Source: Blepharisma stoltei | Lineage: Eukaryota > Ciliophora > Heterotrichea > Heterotrichida > Blepharismidae | Assembly (NCBI GenBank): GCA_914767885.1 | Contig: CAJZBQ010000020.1 | Location: forward strand, 62,001-126,000 | Direction: 5' to 3' | Length of the DNA stretch: 64,000 nt | Shown: in pieces, positions 54,901 through 64,000 of the stretch | Numbering within the stretch: the stretch's first letter is position 1 | Layout of the letters: every line of letters starts with the position of its first letter | Translations under genes and position numbers: made by a program | The notes under the pieces: model-generated | The model's input: only the letters and a program-made list of their open reading frames with translations | The model's database searches: none | What the model was told of the DNA's origin: nothing

Positions 54901-57900
54901 TCAATAACGCACAGTTCTCTTGCACAGCCATTAAGTCCTACATTAACTTCATAATCCAGCATTTTTTTCTTTTTTTTCTTTTTATTAGAAACTTCATCAA
55001 TTGGGAAAGTCCTGACTTCTTCTTTTATAGTCAGACATACATCTCTAGAGTCTAGCGGGTTAAATATAATAGGAATATATACTTTTTTTTTATATTAATT
55101 AATTATTTTTATTTTATTATAGTAGAAATATTATTTCTAATTAGTAGTGAATAAGACCCAGGTAAAATTTCGTGCTCCTGGTATTTTGGGTTTTTCATGA
55201 ATTTTTTTTCTTCAGGACTGGCATTTTCGTCTTTTTTTATTTTCTTTTTTATGGCTTTTGCCTTTAAATTTTCGGCGGTTTGGTTGATTACGACGAATTC
55301 TGGGTTGTCAGGCAAAGAAAGATGGACAAAAATGGTGGCTTGGTCTTCCGTTGTGGTGATGACGCGGATTGTATAGTGGTATTCGTTAGAAGAATTAGGA
55401 AGGTTCCATTTAATTGACCTGAAAAAGGCAGCTAGGCCTTTTCATTTGTCTGGGATTTCTATTTGATCAGGCTTTTCTGCTGGAATTCTCATTTGGTAGT
55501 CAAAAAGAGCATCAATATCAAATAAAGGCCCCCATTCGTGTCCTCCAGCTTTTGCCCTAAGCAGCCTCTTTTTTCCATGCGTAAACTTAGTAAAGGCTTT
55601 CTTTTCGCCTGATTTTAGCTCTATTTCAACTAATTTCCCATTTTCTAGCTGCAGAAGAGAAATATCAAAATTCAAGCCATTTTCAATCACATATCTTGGG
55701 ACAAATTTAATGACTGTCGACTTGATCATAGGGGAGCTTGCATTTTCTCTTATAATACCTATAGAAATATCTTCAGTGTCCTCAGGACGATATTTAATAT
55801 CAATAGAATCTGCGACACCAGCTGCATCTATATTAAAGTTCCTAGACCACTCACTATTGGTTTCCAGCTTAGCCTGAAGCTTTTTTTCATTGTGGCTTAA
55901 AAACCCAATAGACCTATTGTAAACAGTCACATTTTCTTCAGTTGAAAAAATCAGATTGTGCTCTGTTTTATTTACAATAATAAAAGGTGTATAAACTTCT
56001 ATTAACTTCGCCCCGCACCATTTAGCTTCTTCTATATTTTCGTCTTTTTTCGACTTTTTCAGTTCTCTTGACCTTAGGTCAGTAGTGTCATTTTTTAAAT
56101 AAGATTTTTTTGATATATTTTTATATATAAATTAAAAATAAATCATTAGCCTATTTTAAAATAAAATATAGCTTTAATTTATCAATAAAGCAGATAAATT
56201 ATCAGAATATACAATATATCCATTGTTAAAGAAGTAGCAGTCATCACAGCTCCATCTTCTTCTCCTTCCAATTCTAGCGGTGCTACTTTTAAGTTCATCT
56301 TTTCAGTTGGCTTCATCTCAAAAATATTTTCAAGTCTGCATACTTCTGTAGTGATTTTTTCTCGAGGACTATTATGAGCTCTTAGCTTGAAGTTTTCTAA
56401 TTTTTTGACATTGTAAATATCTCGTGATGACCCTGGGTTTATAAACCCACTTTGATTTTCTGATGAAATGTACGTTAAAGTGCAAGGAAGAAGATTTCTT
56501 AAGACTATTGGTGGGTTAAATTGGAAAAATGACTGCGTCATTTTTTTAGCTACTTTTAGCTCTAAAATTTCAAAAGCAATGCATTTGTCACTTTCTGATT
56601 CCTCAGAAGTGGGGTTTGTAATTAAAGTTGGTCTATCCAAAATAGTCCCATTACATGTTAAGCTTTCATTTAGTCAGTTTGTAGGCAATGGAACTGAAGA
56701 AAACGAAGGGAGCTCGATTTCTCCAAGCTTAGAGGCAATTTTTAGATTTATATGGGTGTTGTTCATGAGGGTTTTATTTGACTGAATTTTAATGATTCTT
56801 TCATTATTTCTGCATTCAACCTCAATAATCACAATTTCGTCACCAATTTTTCGACCTTTAGTCTTACTCTTATCTTGGTTAACGACAAAACCATTAGATG
56901 AATTCTTTTTTTTCGAAAAATTAATCTCTTGGCAAGCTGAAAAACATTAAATAATTGTTTTTATAAAATATTTTGATATGCAATCAATAGCTATAGTAAT
57001 GAGATCTCCAGATAATCATCTTATTTTAAACTGTTTATATCTTAAAATAATTAATTTATAAATTAAATCATAATTTTCATCAAATATAATGCATTGGGAG
57101 AATTTCTTACTCCCCCCCTCCGTGAGTGAACAAAAAAATTTTGTTCATTCACGGAGGGAGGTTAAAAAAAAAAATTATATATATATATAAATTTTATAGA
57201 AAAAATTTTTTTCGAAATTTTAAAAAACCCCTAATTTACAAAAACTGGGAAGCAAATATTTATTTAATTTATAAAATTTATGTTTTAAAGCGCGATTTGT
57301 TTTAAAATTAAACAGAATTAGCTCGAGATTTCATTATAATAATTATCACTTATATATCAATTTTTTTAATCAAAAATTTTTTGTATTAAAAAAATTTTTG
57401 TTCACTCACGGAGGGGGGGAGTTAGCGGGCTTGATTTGACCATACATAAATAAGTATATGGTAAATTTTTATTTATCCATCAATGTGAATGCACTTAGTT
57501 AATTATAGACATTGAAAAGAATATAAAGCTTTAAATTATTATTTCTAGCCAAAATATTTAAATTAAATTATAGGCTATAATAGTTTTAATATTTTGACCA
57601 ACTAAAAAATTATGTCTTGATATTATATAAACAGCTTATTGGCAAAAATATTAGGATAATAAATATTCCAACAGATTATACTACAAATAAACTGAATTTT
57701 TTTTGAAATAATATTTTTTTTAATATAAAATTGAAATTGCTTGTTAGCCAAAAAATAGATTAGAATCCTCCATCCCAAAAGCTTTTGACCAATTTTCTCC
57801 AATTCTCATTATAAGTTTTGCAGGCGCTCTTATATTTTTTGAAGTCCCTTTTTTTGAGTAAATCTGATTTAAGCTTTTTTGCGAATAATATGCGCAGATT

Positions 57901-60900
57901 GTATCAGTTATTAAAGTTTCCTCAATGTTATCTTTATCGATTTTAATATAAACATCTTTGCCAAGCAGGTTTACAACTTTATACTCAATATCTTTATGCA
58001 GATTTTCTTTGGTCTCGTACTTATTTTCTTCTTCTGTTTTTTCTATTTTTGCTTTATTTCCAATAGCGTACATCATTGTTCCAATCATTTTCATTAAATC
58101 GTATCCTTTTCCAGTAAAAAATAGGAAAATATTTTTTTAAAAAAAATAAAAATAAATTTAATTTTAAGTAGAATAAGTAACATTGATATTCAAATCCTCG
58201 CTTGAACAGAAATTGATGTTAAATCGCTTGTTTTCGTCTTGAATTACATTAATTTCCATCACCCAATCTTCAATTAAAGGCTCCCACGATGCCACATTTA
58301 AATTATAATAATTCATCAAGAATATTGTCGTAAATGTCACTGCAAGCTGAGGCATCACTTGTACATTTGCCTCGTAGTAATAAATTAATTGGAACGGGGA
58401 AAAGCTCTCTATGAGAATTTTTTAACCCTCAGGAGATTTTATTATTATGGAGTCAGTTTTCCTAGTGATCCTTTATCCGGTATGTGAGAAGTACCCTAGC
58501 ACAAAGGCTAAAGTGGATAGCCCTTGGATTTTAGGAGGTATATGGTATATGATTTTAGTGCTTGATACTGAAGAGGAGAAAACTCTTTGGAAGAAAAAAT
58601 CAAAAGTCTAGTAATCTAATGGAGCAACTTAGCCTTAAATCTTAGCCGTTTGGCGATGGAATTTGGTAGGAATGCTTAATGGCCTTGAGCGAAGAAGGTT
58701 ATCCAATGACATCACGACTTCAGAGTTAAAAATCGGATTTATCTCGCTCTGCAGAAGAAGGAAAGCACTTAAAAGCGAAATAATTAGGAATTAAGCTCAT
58801 TTGCCCCAAAATTGCTAAAACTGGCATGAAGAAGCTCATACGATTTTTTTAGTTTATCTTGGATTAATGTAAGCTGTAAGGAGTCACATAAAAGTACTAC
58901 CCTTAAAATATCTTTACTTGGGGCCTGCAATTCTTGTGGCTGCGCCACAACTTGTGCAGAATTTCCTGACTGCTCTGGAGTTATTGATGTCCATTTAGCC
59001 GCGAGTTCTTTAAAGAAATCAATGTCTCTAAAACCAGTTGTTATATATACCTATTTATAATATTATTTATCCTTATTTTATATACTAAATAGCGGATATT
59101 TATTTATTATAAATAAGTATAAATACTTTCTAAGTTTATTTCAGCCTCGCTTACAGTCAGAGCATTTTTATTTTCTTTTTTCGAAGAAAAATTAATAATA
59201 ATTCTTGATGGGGTAATGAAATCTTGAACCTGCCAAGAATTTGGCAAAATTAAATGGCTTTTACAGGTACCTAATTGGATTGTGAAATGGCGGACTTCTA
59301 AGGCAAGCTCATCGTCAATAAGGATAGGGGAAGAATTTTCTGTGGTGTGGAGGGAGTTGTAATGGATAATTGGAGACCAGTTTATGCTTGCTATTTGGCA
59401 GTCGCTGGATTCTGAAAGAGGGAGCCATACTTCTAAGCAGCTGAGTGATAAGCTGATTTCCATAGTAGAAGAAATAGATTTTGGGTCTTCAATTGGCTTC
59501 TCAATAATAACACTTGGAGATGGGGATTGAGATGGTGCCTGAGGAGAAGCAGCACCTACAAAGCTTTTAGAGAGTTCTAGTACACTTTTGATGAAGGAAT
59601 GCACAAGGATTATTCGGATTCCGTTGACTAAGGCTGAAGCTTGGGTAATACCTTGTTTGCCATCGATTATAACTCCTGCTCTTACTTGATAAATTTCATT
59701 TGAACTTAACTGCTGGTCTTCTATAATTAAAATATGGCATTGCTCGAATTTTCTGGTCTACCAACCGAAAATTCATCTCTTGCAGATTTTAATCATGAAG
59801 TTTGGTTTCCCCTAATGAAATTATCCTAGCTATGTCAGGGAAACAAAGGCCGGTGGTTTTTTGCCGGACTTAAGGAATGATATTTTCCAGAAGGGTACCA
59901 TTTAACCTAAGCGGCGGAGACTGAGACCTTTAGGGCGCCGTTCGGACACAATTAAGTGCCTGAGGTCAAAGAAGAGTTGTCTAAGTCCAAATTCCAAGAC
60001 TGGCGTCCTCATTGTTGAGCAAAGTCCGAGGTGTTCACACCTTTGGCGGGCCCTAAGAAAATGGTACAAAATTCATCCCAGAGTGGCGTTGGAGGTAACT
60101 GTGGTCCAGCAACCTAGTAGTGGGCACTAAATGTGCTATAGATAATTAAAATAAGACTGCTGGTCTTCTAAGACTATATCAGTGCCATTTTCTGAGGTAA
60201 CCTGAGGGTTTGACATAATTGCTCTGAAATACACATTTTCCCTCAAATCAAGAATATCCATTCTTTTTAAGCTTAAATCTACCCCCATTCTTCCGCCCGC
60301 AAACATTTCGTATTCCACTCCGAATTCTTTAAACGCACATGACAAAATTTCTGATTTTTTATAAAAAATTGAAGTAGAAATTTCTTTGATTTCTAACAAA
60401 ACTTTCATTGCGCTGCTGGGTTCTCCTGAAACTTCTATTGATTCTTCTTTGGCTAGAGAGAGGCTTGGGTTAGTATTTTCTTGTAAAGAAACTTGATTAT
60501 ACTGTTCTTAACTATTTTCTATAAATTACTAAAAATATTTATATTAAAATCTATAGAAAACAGACTAACTGTAATAAATTTATGTCTTATCTTATTATCT
60601 TATGGAATTTATATCGCTTAACGTCCACTACGGGGTTACGACCCCAGGTTTATCACTCGCCTTTCGTCGCATCGGGCCCACCAGTCCGCTGGGGACAGAC
60701 TCGCTTCGATCTCCAAGGTGCTTCTAGGGCAAATGTCCACGTCTTCGACGGCTCATGAGTGAGCTACTTGCTTGTACATGGGTTGCTTTTCCGAAAAACC
60801 CAAAAAATGGATTTTTCTGGTCAGCTATCGGCAAAAAAGGAAAAATACAAAGCCTGGGACGTAACGCCCAGTTTCACGCTAGGGAGTTGCCCGAATGGTC

Positions 60901-62788
60901 CAGAGGACTTTGCTGGGCTTCCCCTTTCCAACCTTGTACCCTCCTTCCCCACGAGGAAAAATCCACCCCTGAGATTAGACTAGGGCTAGGCTCTGAAAGC
61001 TACCAGAATTGCTTACCTAGCATTGCTGTCCATCTCTGAAATGGTAAAACCTTGCCGGATATAATTAAAATATGAGTCGAGGCTGCATGGCCGGGAGGCC
61101 ATGCCCAGACGAAGACGCCATATTTTAATTATAATAAATTTATGTCAAATTTAGCAAAAACTAAAATATTTAATACAGGATTTTCGCCCGGAGCTTGAAG
61201 AATTGGTTCTAACGTCTTCATTAACTTTTTCTGAAATTCTTGCCCAGTCTGTATCAGCTCATCACTAAAATTCATTTTAATTTTTTCCAGCTTGGCATTG
61301 ATTATCATTGGTGTAACATTTTTTTCCTTAGTCGTCATAAATTTAAACTCAAAAGTCACAGGCTCAAGAATGTCACTTTCTGAACCTCCAAGCTTAAAAT
61401 TAGTTAGCTCAAATGCATAAAACTCATAGCGAGTCCCATTAAACTGCTCATCACCATTGAAAATATTAAAATGGCCAAAATCTAATACAAAATAACCGTT
61501 TTCCATTCTTTCTAAATCTAATGGGATTTTAAACTTCGGCGCTGATAAGCTTAAATTTATTTTCATAGGCGCGCTTTCAGTCTGTGCTACAGCTTCACCT
61601 ACATACTGCTTGCTGAGCTCTACATAATAGTTAACCCTCGCATTAGCTTGCTTTTGGTAAAATTCTGAATCAATTTCTTGAATCAGCTCTTTTTGGAAGG
61701 TTTTATAAATTTCTAATAAACTGCCAATATTCACGTTATAGCACAAGTCGCCAGAGCTTACGTCTACACTATTTATCCTCATTTTTATTAATTTTCCAAA
61801 AAAAATTCCAAAATTTCTAAAAAATCCTATTCAATTACCCATAAAATACCCCCACAGTCGAATATTTCACTTGCAAGTGCCCGCTTTCCATCATATTCCT
61901 ATTCCCCTCACAGATATTATCCGTAATATGCATAGAATTTATTTTTGCCTCCACGACCATACTAGCCGGCTTCATGGCTACATTTACATAAGTATTCAAA
62001 ATTTCTAGCGAGGAAAGCATTGATTTGGCAGAGTCCAAATGGAAACTTTGCCTTGCAATATTCAGCTGGAACGTAAACCTGTCATACATTTCCGGCATGT
62101 TTTTTTCGTCAAATGTATCAACCCCTTCAACAAGCTGCAAAATTTCGTTTCTGGCTTCACTATGGGTGCCTGCTAAGATTTCTTCTAATTCTTGCTGACA
62201 TTTAGCGATTTTTGCTTCCATTTCATCTTTTTCTTTTTGTAGAGTGTCTTCTGACTTCCCATAGCCAAACCAGCTTTTCATAGAGCTTGCTTTGGAGGGT
62301 TTGTAGCTTTCTTTGATATCTTCAATTTCTTTGCGCTTGGCGTCTGCAAGCTTTTTTACCCCGATTTCGTTGATGACTTCTTCTCGTTGTTTTATAATAA
62401 TATAAATTTCGATAAATGGGCATTATTTATTATAAAAATAGTTTTTATAATAATTAATATAGTAAAATATATCAGAAACCTCAAAAATTTCTTCCATTCT
62501 TTGCAGCTCAGTTAAATTCTCCTCCGCGAATTTTTTGGACTGTTTGTTATTATCTACGCTGAATTTTTTCCAATTTCCATAAGTAGTTCTATATCTGATA
62601 ACGTCTTCTTGGGTCATGGTTTTATAGGTTTCTGACTTAGCAACGCCTTCTCTGAATTGAAAGAACTGAGAAATATACTCCCCAAGTTTTATAAAATGAG
62701 TCAGCTGGGTCACAGCCACCCCAACCTTAATTGATTTAGAAGTAACACATATAGAACTTTCTCTTCAATAGCGCGAAAAGACGTGCAT
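51903..62788 (-). CDS. VPS13: VPS13-family lipid-transfer protein, sixteen predicted IESs and one intron
   Basis: VPS13 proteins form a long hydrophobic groove moving lipids at membrane contacts. The C-terminal part is diagnostic: LYKILGSSDLIGNPVQLIDK, the Gly-rich ATG2-like region (GVYQFISEPYKGLLKNPKEF, GGFGSISKITGSLYGVL) and a DH/PH-like end (MILITSVRVLLFIE). The VAB/SHR-BD region includes NPPIVLRNLLPCTLTYISSE and FVPRYVIENGLNFDISLLQL. The extended chorein part includes NVTGKGYDLM and SWFGYGKSEDT. After removing all predicted IESs, 7164 nt (2388 codons) remain in one frame. The first codons (MHVFSRYWRES at 62788) follow a stop. The usual chorein N terminus, about 200 residues, is missing, so the true start may lie past the tandem array or beyond the window. 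Confidence 0.88.
52245..52338. other. Predicted IES, 94 bp, in VPS13
   Basis: Flanked by CAAGAATTTTTA direct repeats ending in TA. Removal joins AQAQEFL to RTNIKNKWERLV in frame. Confidence 0.88.
53044..53120. other. Predicted IES, 77 bp, in VPS13
   Basis: TA-bounded. Removal joins ISETPIKLI to KMNDVFSTIPDLQ in frame. Confidence 0.88.
53380..53487. other. Predicted IES, 108 bp, in VPS13
   Basis: TA-bounded. Removal joins MRSNTM to YIVSAVSTDKYLDP in frame. Confidence 0.8.
53783..53798 (-). other. 16-nt intron in VPS13
   Basis: Minus-strand gtactagctgtttaag holds an in-frame TAA. Removal gives RFT-RHYNSLPELNNLY in frame. Confidence 0.72.
53805..53912. other. Predicted IES, 108 bp, in VPS13
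   Basis: TA-bounded. Removal joins WDKKYSV to RFTRHYN in frame; other TA pairs were tested and gave stops. Confidence 0.75.
54050..54618 (-). mobile_element. SINE-like element S4 in a VPS13 exon
   Basis: The target duplication GCTATCATATTATCA lies at 54050..54064 and 54619..54633, with a body of 554 bp. A (ATTAC)n run follows the left copy, so the minus strand is the likely sense. The right end folds into a hairpin: ATAATTAAAATATG pairs with CATATTTTAATTAT, with TATGGCC/GGCCATA inside. Removal gives IDNMIARGKQFSVIF. Confidence 0.9.
55080..55141. other. Predicted IES, about 62-65 bp, in VPS13
   Basis: TA-bounded, very AT-rich. Removal joins SYSLL to YIPIIFNPLDSRD in frame. Neighbouring CTA/ATA codons allow alternative left limits. 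Confidence 0.68.
56114..56214. other. Predicted IES, 101 bp, in VPS13
   Basis: TA-bounded. Removal joins TSLTMDI to SKKSYLKNDTTDL in frame. Confidence 0.86.
56922..57760. mobile_element. Composite IES, 839 bp, in VPS13, containing a MITE
   Basis: TA-bounded (TAAT at both sides). Removal joins GMEDS to NFSKKKNSSNGFV in frame. The interior holds a complete MITE (57108..57422) and AT-rich unique DNA. Confidence 0.8.
57108..57422 (-). mobile_element. MITE, 315 bp, nested in an IES
   Basis: TA-bounded copy in inverse orientation relative to 38526. It starts CTCCCCCCCTCCGTGAGTGA and ends ACTCACGGAGGGGGGGAGTTA. Confidence 0.9.
58115..58177. other. Predicted IES, 63 bp, in VPS13
   Basis: Flanked by TTACT repeats containing TA. 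Removal creates NVTGKGYDLM, the conserved N-T-G motif region. Confidence 0.9.
58381..58784. mobile_element. Old retroelement-type IES (S7), 404 bp, in VPS13
   Basis: A GC-richer body with imperfect flanking repeats (TTCCTAATTA and TTCCAATTAA). TA-to-TA removal joins GANELNS to YYYEANVQVMPQLAV in frame. The exact TA register has three equivalent choices. Confidence 0.72.
59046..59119. other. Predicted IES, about 74 bp, in VPS13
   Basis: Lies in TATA runs, so the register is ambiguous. Removal joins NLESIY to ITTGFRDIDFF in frame. Confidence 0.75.
59709..60155 (+). mobile_element. SINE-like element S6 in a VPS13 exon
   Basis: The target duplication ACTGCTGGTCTTCTA lies at 59709..59723 and 60156..60170, with a body of 432 bp. 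The left end TAATTAAAATATGG is the inverse of the right end of S4 and S5, so it lies in opposite orientation. Deleting 447 bp keeps frame (VLEDQQLSSNEIYQV). Confidence 0.87.
60500..60551. other. Predicted IES, 52 bp, in VPS13
   Basis: TA-bounded. Removal joins LLQLVCFL to YNQVSLQENTNPS in frame. Confidence 0.75.
60572..61131 (-). mobile_element. SINE-like element S5 in a VPS13 exon
   Basis: The target duplication TAATAAATTTATGTC lies at 60572..60586 and 61132..61146, with a body of 545 bp. A TTATCTTATTATCTTA tail follows the left copy. The right end has the same nested hairpin as S4, with CATGGCC/GGCCATG in the inner stem. Removal restores FDINLLQL. Confidence 0.9.
61774..61846. other. Predicted IES, 73 bp, in VPS13
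   Basis: TA-bounded. Removal joins KYSTVGV to NSVDVSSGDLCYN and corrects the frame. Confidence 0.88.
62393..62467. other. Predicted IES, 75 bp, in VPS13
   Basis: TA-bounded, with an in-frame TAA inside. Removal joins EIFEVSDI to KQREEVINEIG; both sides share one frame. Confidence 0.82.
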
Positions 62789-63252
62789 CCTGGTTTAACT
62801 AAAAGGTCTTTGGACAATGAAAATCTGCTATTCCTTCTCCATAAGAGAGGAAAATAGTGAAAATGAAGATTTTTGTCCGATCCAGTTTCGAGAACTGGAA
62901 GGGATTATTTTGTCCTAAATTAAGAATACCTGAGTTGTTGTGGGATTTTGATTTCCTACAAAATTTTTTAATTTTAATGTATTTTGGTTCGTCAAATGGT
63001 TTTGACGAGTTAATTCTGGCAGGCACGTGAAATAAAAAAATAATTGATTGCCATAATGTTTTAATTTTCTGATTTTAAGGATGATCAGAAATTTTAATAA
63101 ATGGCACAGGATCAAAAAAACGAGATTAAAGATTAGTGAAAGCAAGCATATATTTTCTAGCTATAAGACGCCCAGATATTTGCTAATAAAACAATAAGAA
63201 TTCTAATAAATAACTTTTATATTTCTCAAATTAATTTTTTTATTTAAATTTC
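62789..63252. other. Non-coding stretch upstream of the VPS13 open part
   Basis: No chorein-domain or other coding sequence was recognised on either strand. It is either the VPS13 promoter or the start of a large IES. Confidence 0.45.
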
Positions 63253-64000
63253 GCTATTTGATGCCATTGTTTTCTCTTTCTGAATTTGAACCCAAATTCA
63301 TTTTTGAACATTTTTTGTTCGTTTAAGTGTCATCTTGATTTTGTACGCTATATAAAAAAATTAAAACTCTTAAGTCACCACTTGCGGTTTCATTGAGAAA
63401 TTGGTATTTAAAGTATCAAAACAACTATTTGACACCTTTATTTTCCGCTTTCTGGACTCGAGCACAAATTTATTTTTGAACATTTTTTGTTCGTTTAAGC
63501 AGCCATCTTGATTTTGTACGCTATATAAAAAAATTAAAACTCTTAAGTCACCACTTGCGGTTTCATTGAGAAATTGGTATTTAAAGTATCAAAACAACTA
63601 TTTGACACCTTTATTTTCCGCTTTCTGGACTTGAGCACAAATTTATTTTTGAACACTTTTGTTCGTTTAAGCCGCCATCTTGATTTTGTATGCTATATAA
63701 AAATATTAAAACTCTTAAGTCACCACTTGCGGTTTTATTGTAGACTTGATATTTGAGATTTAAAATAAGCTAGTTGACATCTCTATTTTCCGCTTTCTGG
63801 ACTCGAGCACAAATTCATTTTTTAACATTTTTTGTTCGTTTAAGCCGCCATCTTGATTTGGTACGCTATATAAAAAAATTAAAACTCTTAAGTCACCACT
63901 TGCGGTTTCATTGAAAAGTATGAAATTTGAGATTTAAAATAAGCTATTTGGTGCCTTTATTTTCCGCTTTTTGGACTCGAGCACAAATTCATTTTTTGAA
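63253..64000. repeat. Tandem array, about 172-bp unit, at least 4.3 copies, cut by the window edge
   Basis: Units begin near 63254, 63425, 63598, 63770 and 63944. Each contains TTTTGTTCGTTTAAG, CTTGATTTTGTACGCTATAT and AACTCTTAAGTCACCACTTG with CGGTTTCATTG. The copies are highly similar; the first is the most diverged. Confidence 0.93.

Noticed and set aside
1-64000. Reading TGA as stop, which makes most genes look like many short ORFs
   Set aside because: TGA falls on conserved tryptophans in ADA2, SWR1, Rab WDTSG, chorismate synthase and others; joining through TGA gives full-length family members.
63253-64000. CRISPR array
   Set aside because: Units are contiguous about 172-bp tandem copies with no unique spacers.
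1-64000. tRNA, rRNA or snRNA genes
   Set aside because: Scanning by eye gave no convincing cloverleaf or rRNA block; the GC-rich stretches belong to SINE-like elements.

Overview
The window looks like germline (micronuclear) DNA of a heterotrich ciliate, most likely Blepharisma or a close relative. Three things seen in the sequence support this. In-frame TGA falls on conserved tryptophans (the ADA2 SANT domain, the SWR1 helicase motifs, the ATR kinase domain), while TAA and TAG end genes. Introns are tiny: 15, 16 and 17 nt, GT...AG. Many exons are broken by AT-rich or repetitive inserts whose removal between two TA dinucleotides restores the reading frame exactly. The last trait is that of internal eliminated sequences (IESs), which are cut out when the somatic nucleus develops. 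No somatic sequence was available, so every excision junction here is predicted from frame and protein-family continuity.

Layout. 0-8 kb: RCC1 fragment, WDR82, then a cluster of four Rab-like GTPases (one a pseudogene made by a roughly 0.9-kb duplication), a pseudokinase and an SDR remnant. 8-14 kb: an HP1-like chromodomain protein, a coiled-coil protein, a FYVE-like protein with a CaaX-type end, and a hypothetical gene. 14-19.6 kb: DHHC palmitoyltransferase, a giant coiled-coil protein, dynein light chain LC8. 19.9-29.6 kb: an ATR-family kinase broken by five well-supported and two tentative IESs, one of them a 1.66-kb nest of three elements. 29.7-33.4 kb: chorismate synthase (two IESs) and a coiled-coil gene (an IES and a retroelement). 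35-40.2 kb: SWR1-type Snf2 ATPase, convergent with ADA2. 40.7-43.1 kb: cysteine-rich secreted protein and a degenerate Nudix protein. 45.5-51.8 kb: B-type cyclin, C2HC zinc-finger protein, cyclic-nucleotide-binding-domain channel. 51.9-62.8 kb: one VPS13 gene with sixteen predicted IESs and one intron. From 63.25 kb to the edge: a tandem array of about 172-bp units.

The inserts fall into four groups: (i) short unique IESs of about 50-136 bp; (ii) a MITE family with a CTCCGTGAGYGAACAAAA terminal motif, found both in genes and between them; (iii) other long-hairpin elements; (iv) SINE-like elements of about 0.4-0.55 kb with 9-15 bp target-site duplications and short-repeat tails. The retroelement insertions inside exons all sit in target duplications that contain TA, so a TA-to-TA excision system can remove them and leave the original codon sequence. 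A MITE-rich germline with numerous IESs is already published for Blepharisma; the IES positions in these genes and the retroelement/TA link are what this window adds.

Functionally the gene set is ordinary eukaryotic housekeeping: chromatin (WDR82, HP1-like, SWR1, ADA2), DNA-damage signalling (ATR), cell cycle (cyclin), membrane traffic and lipid transfer (Rabs, DHHC, FYVE-like, VPS13), cilia and microtubules (LC8, coiled-coil proteins), ion transport and aromatic amino-acid synthesis. No operon-like organisation is seen.
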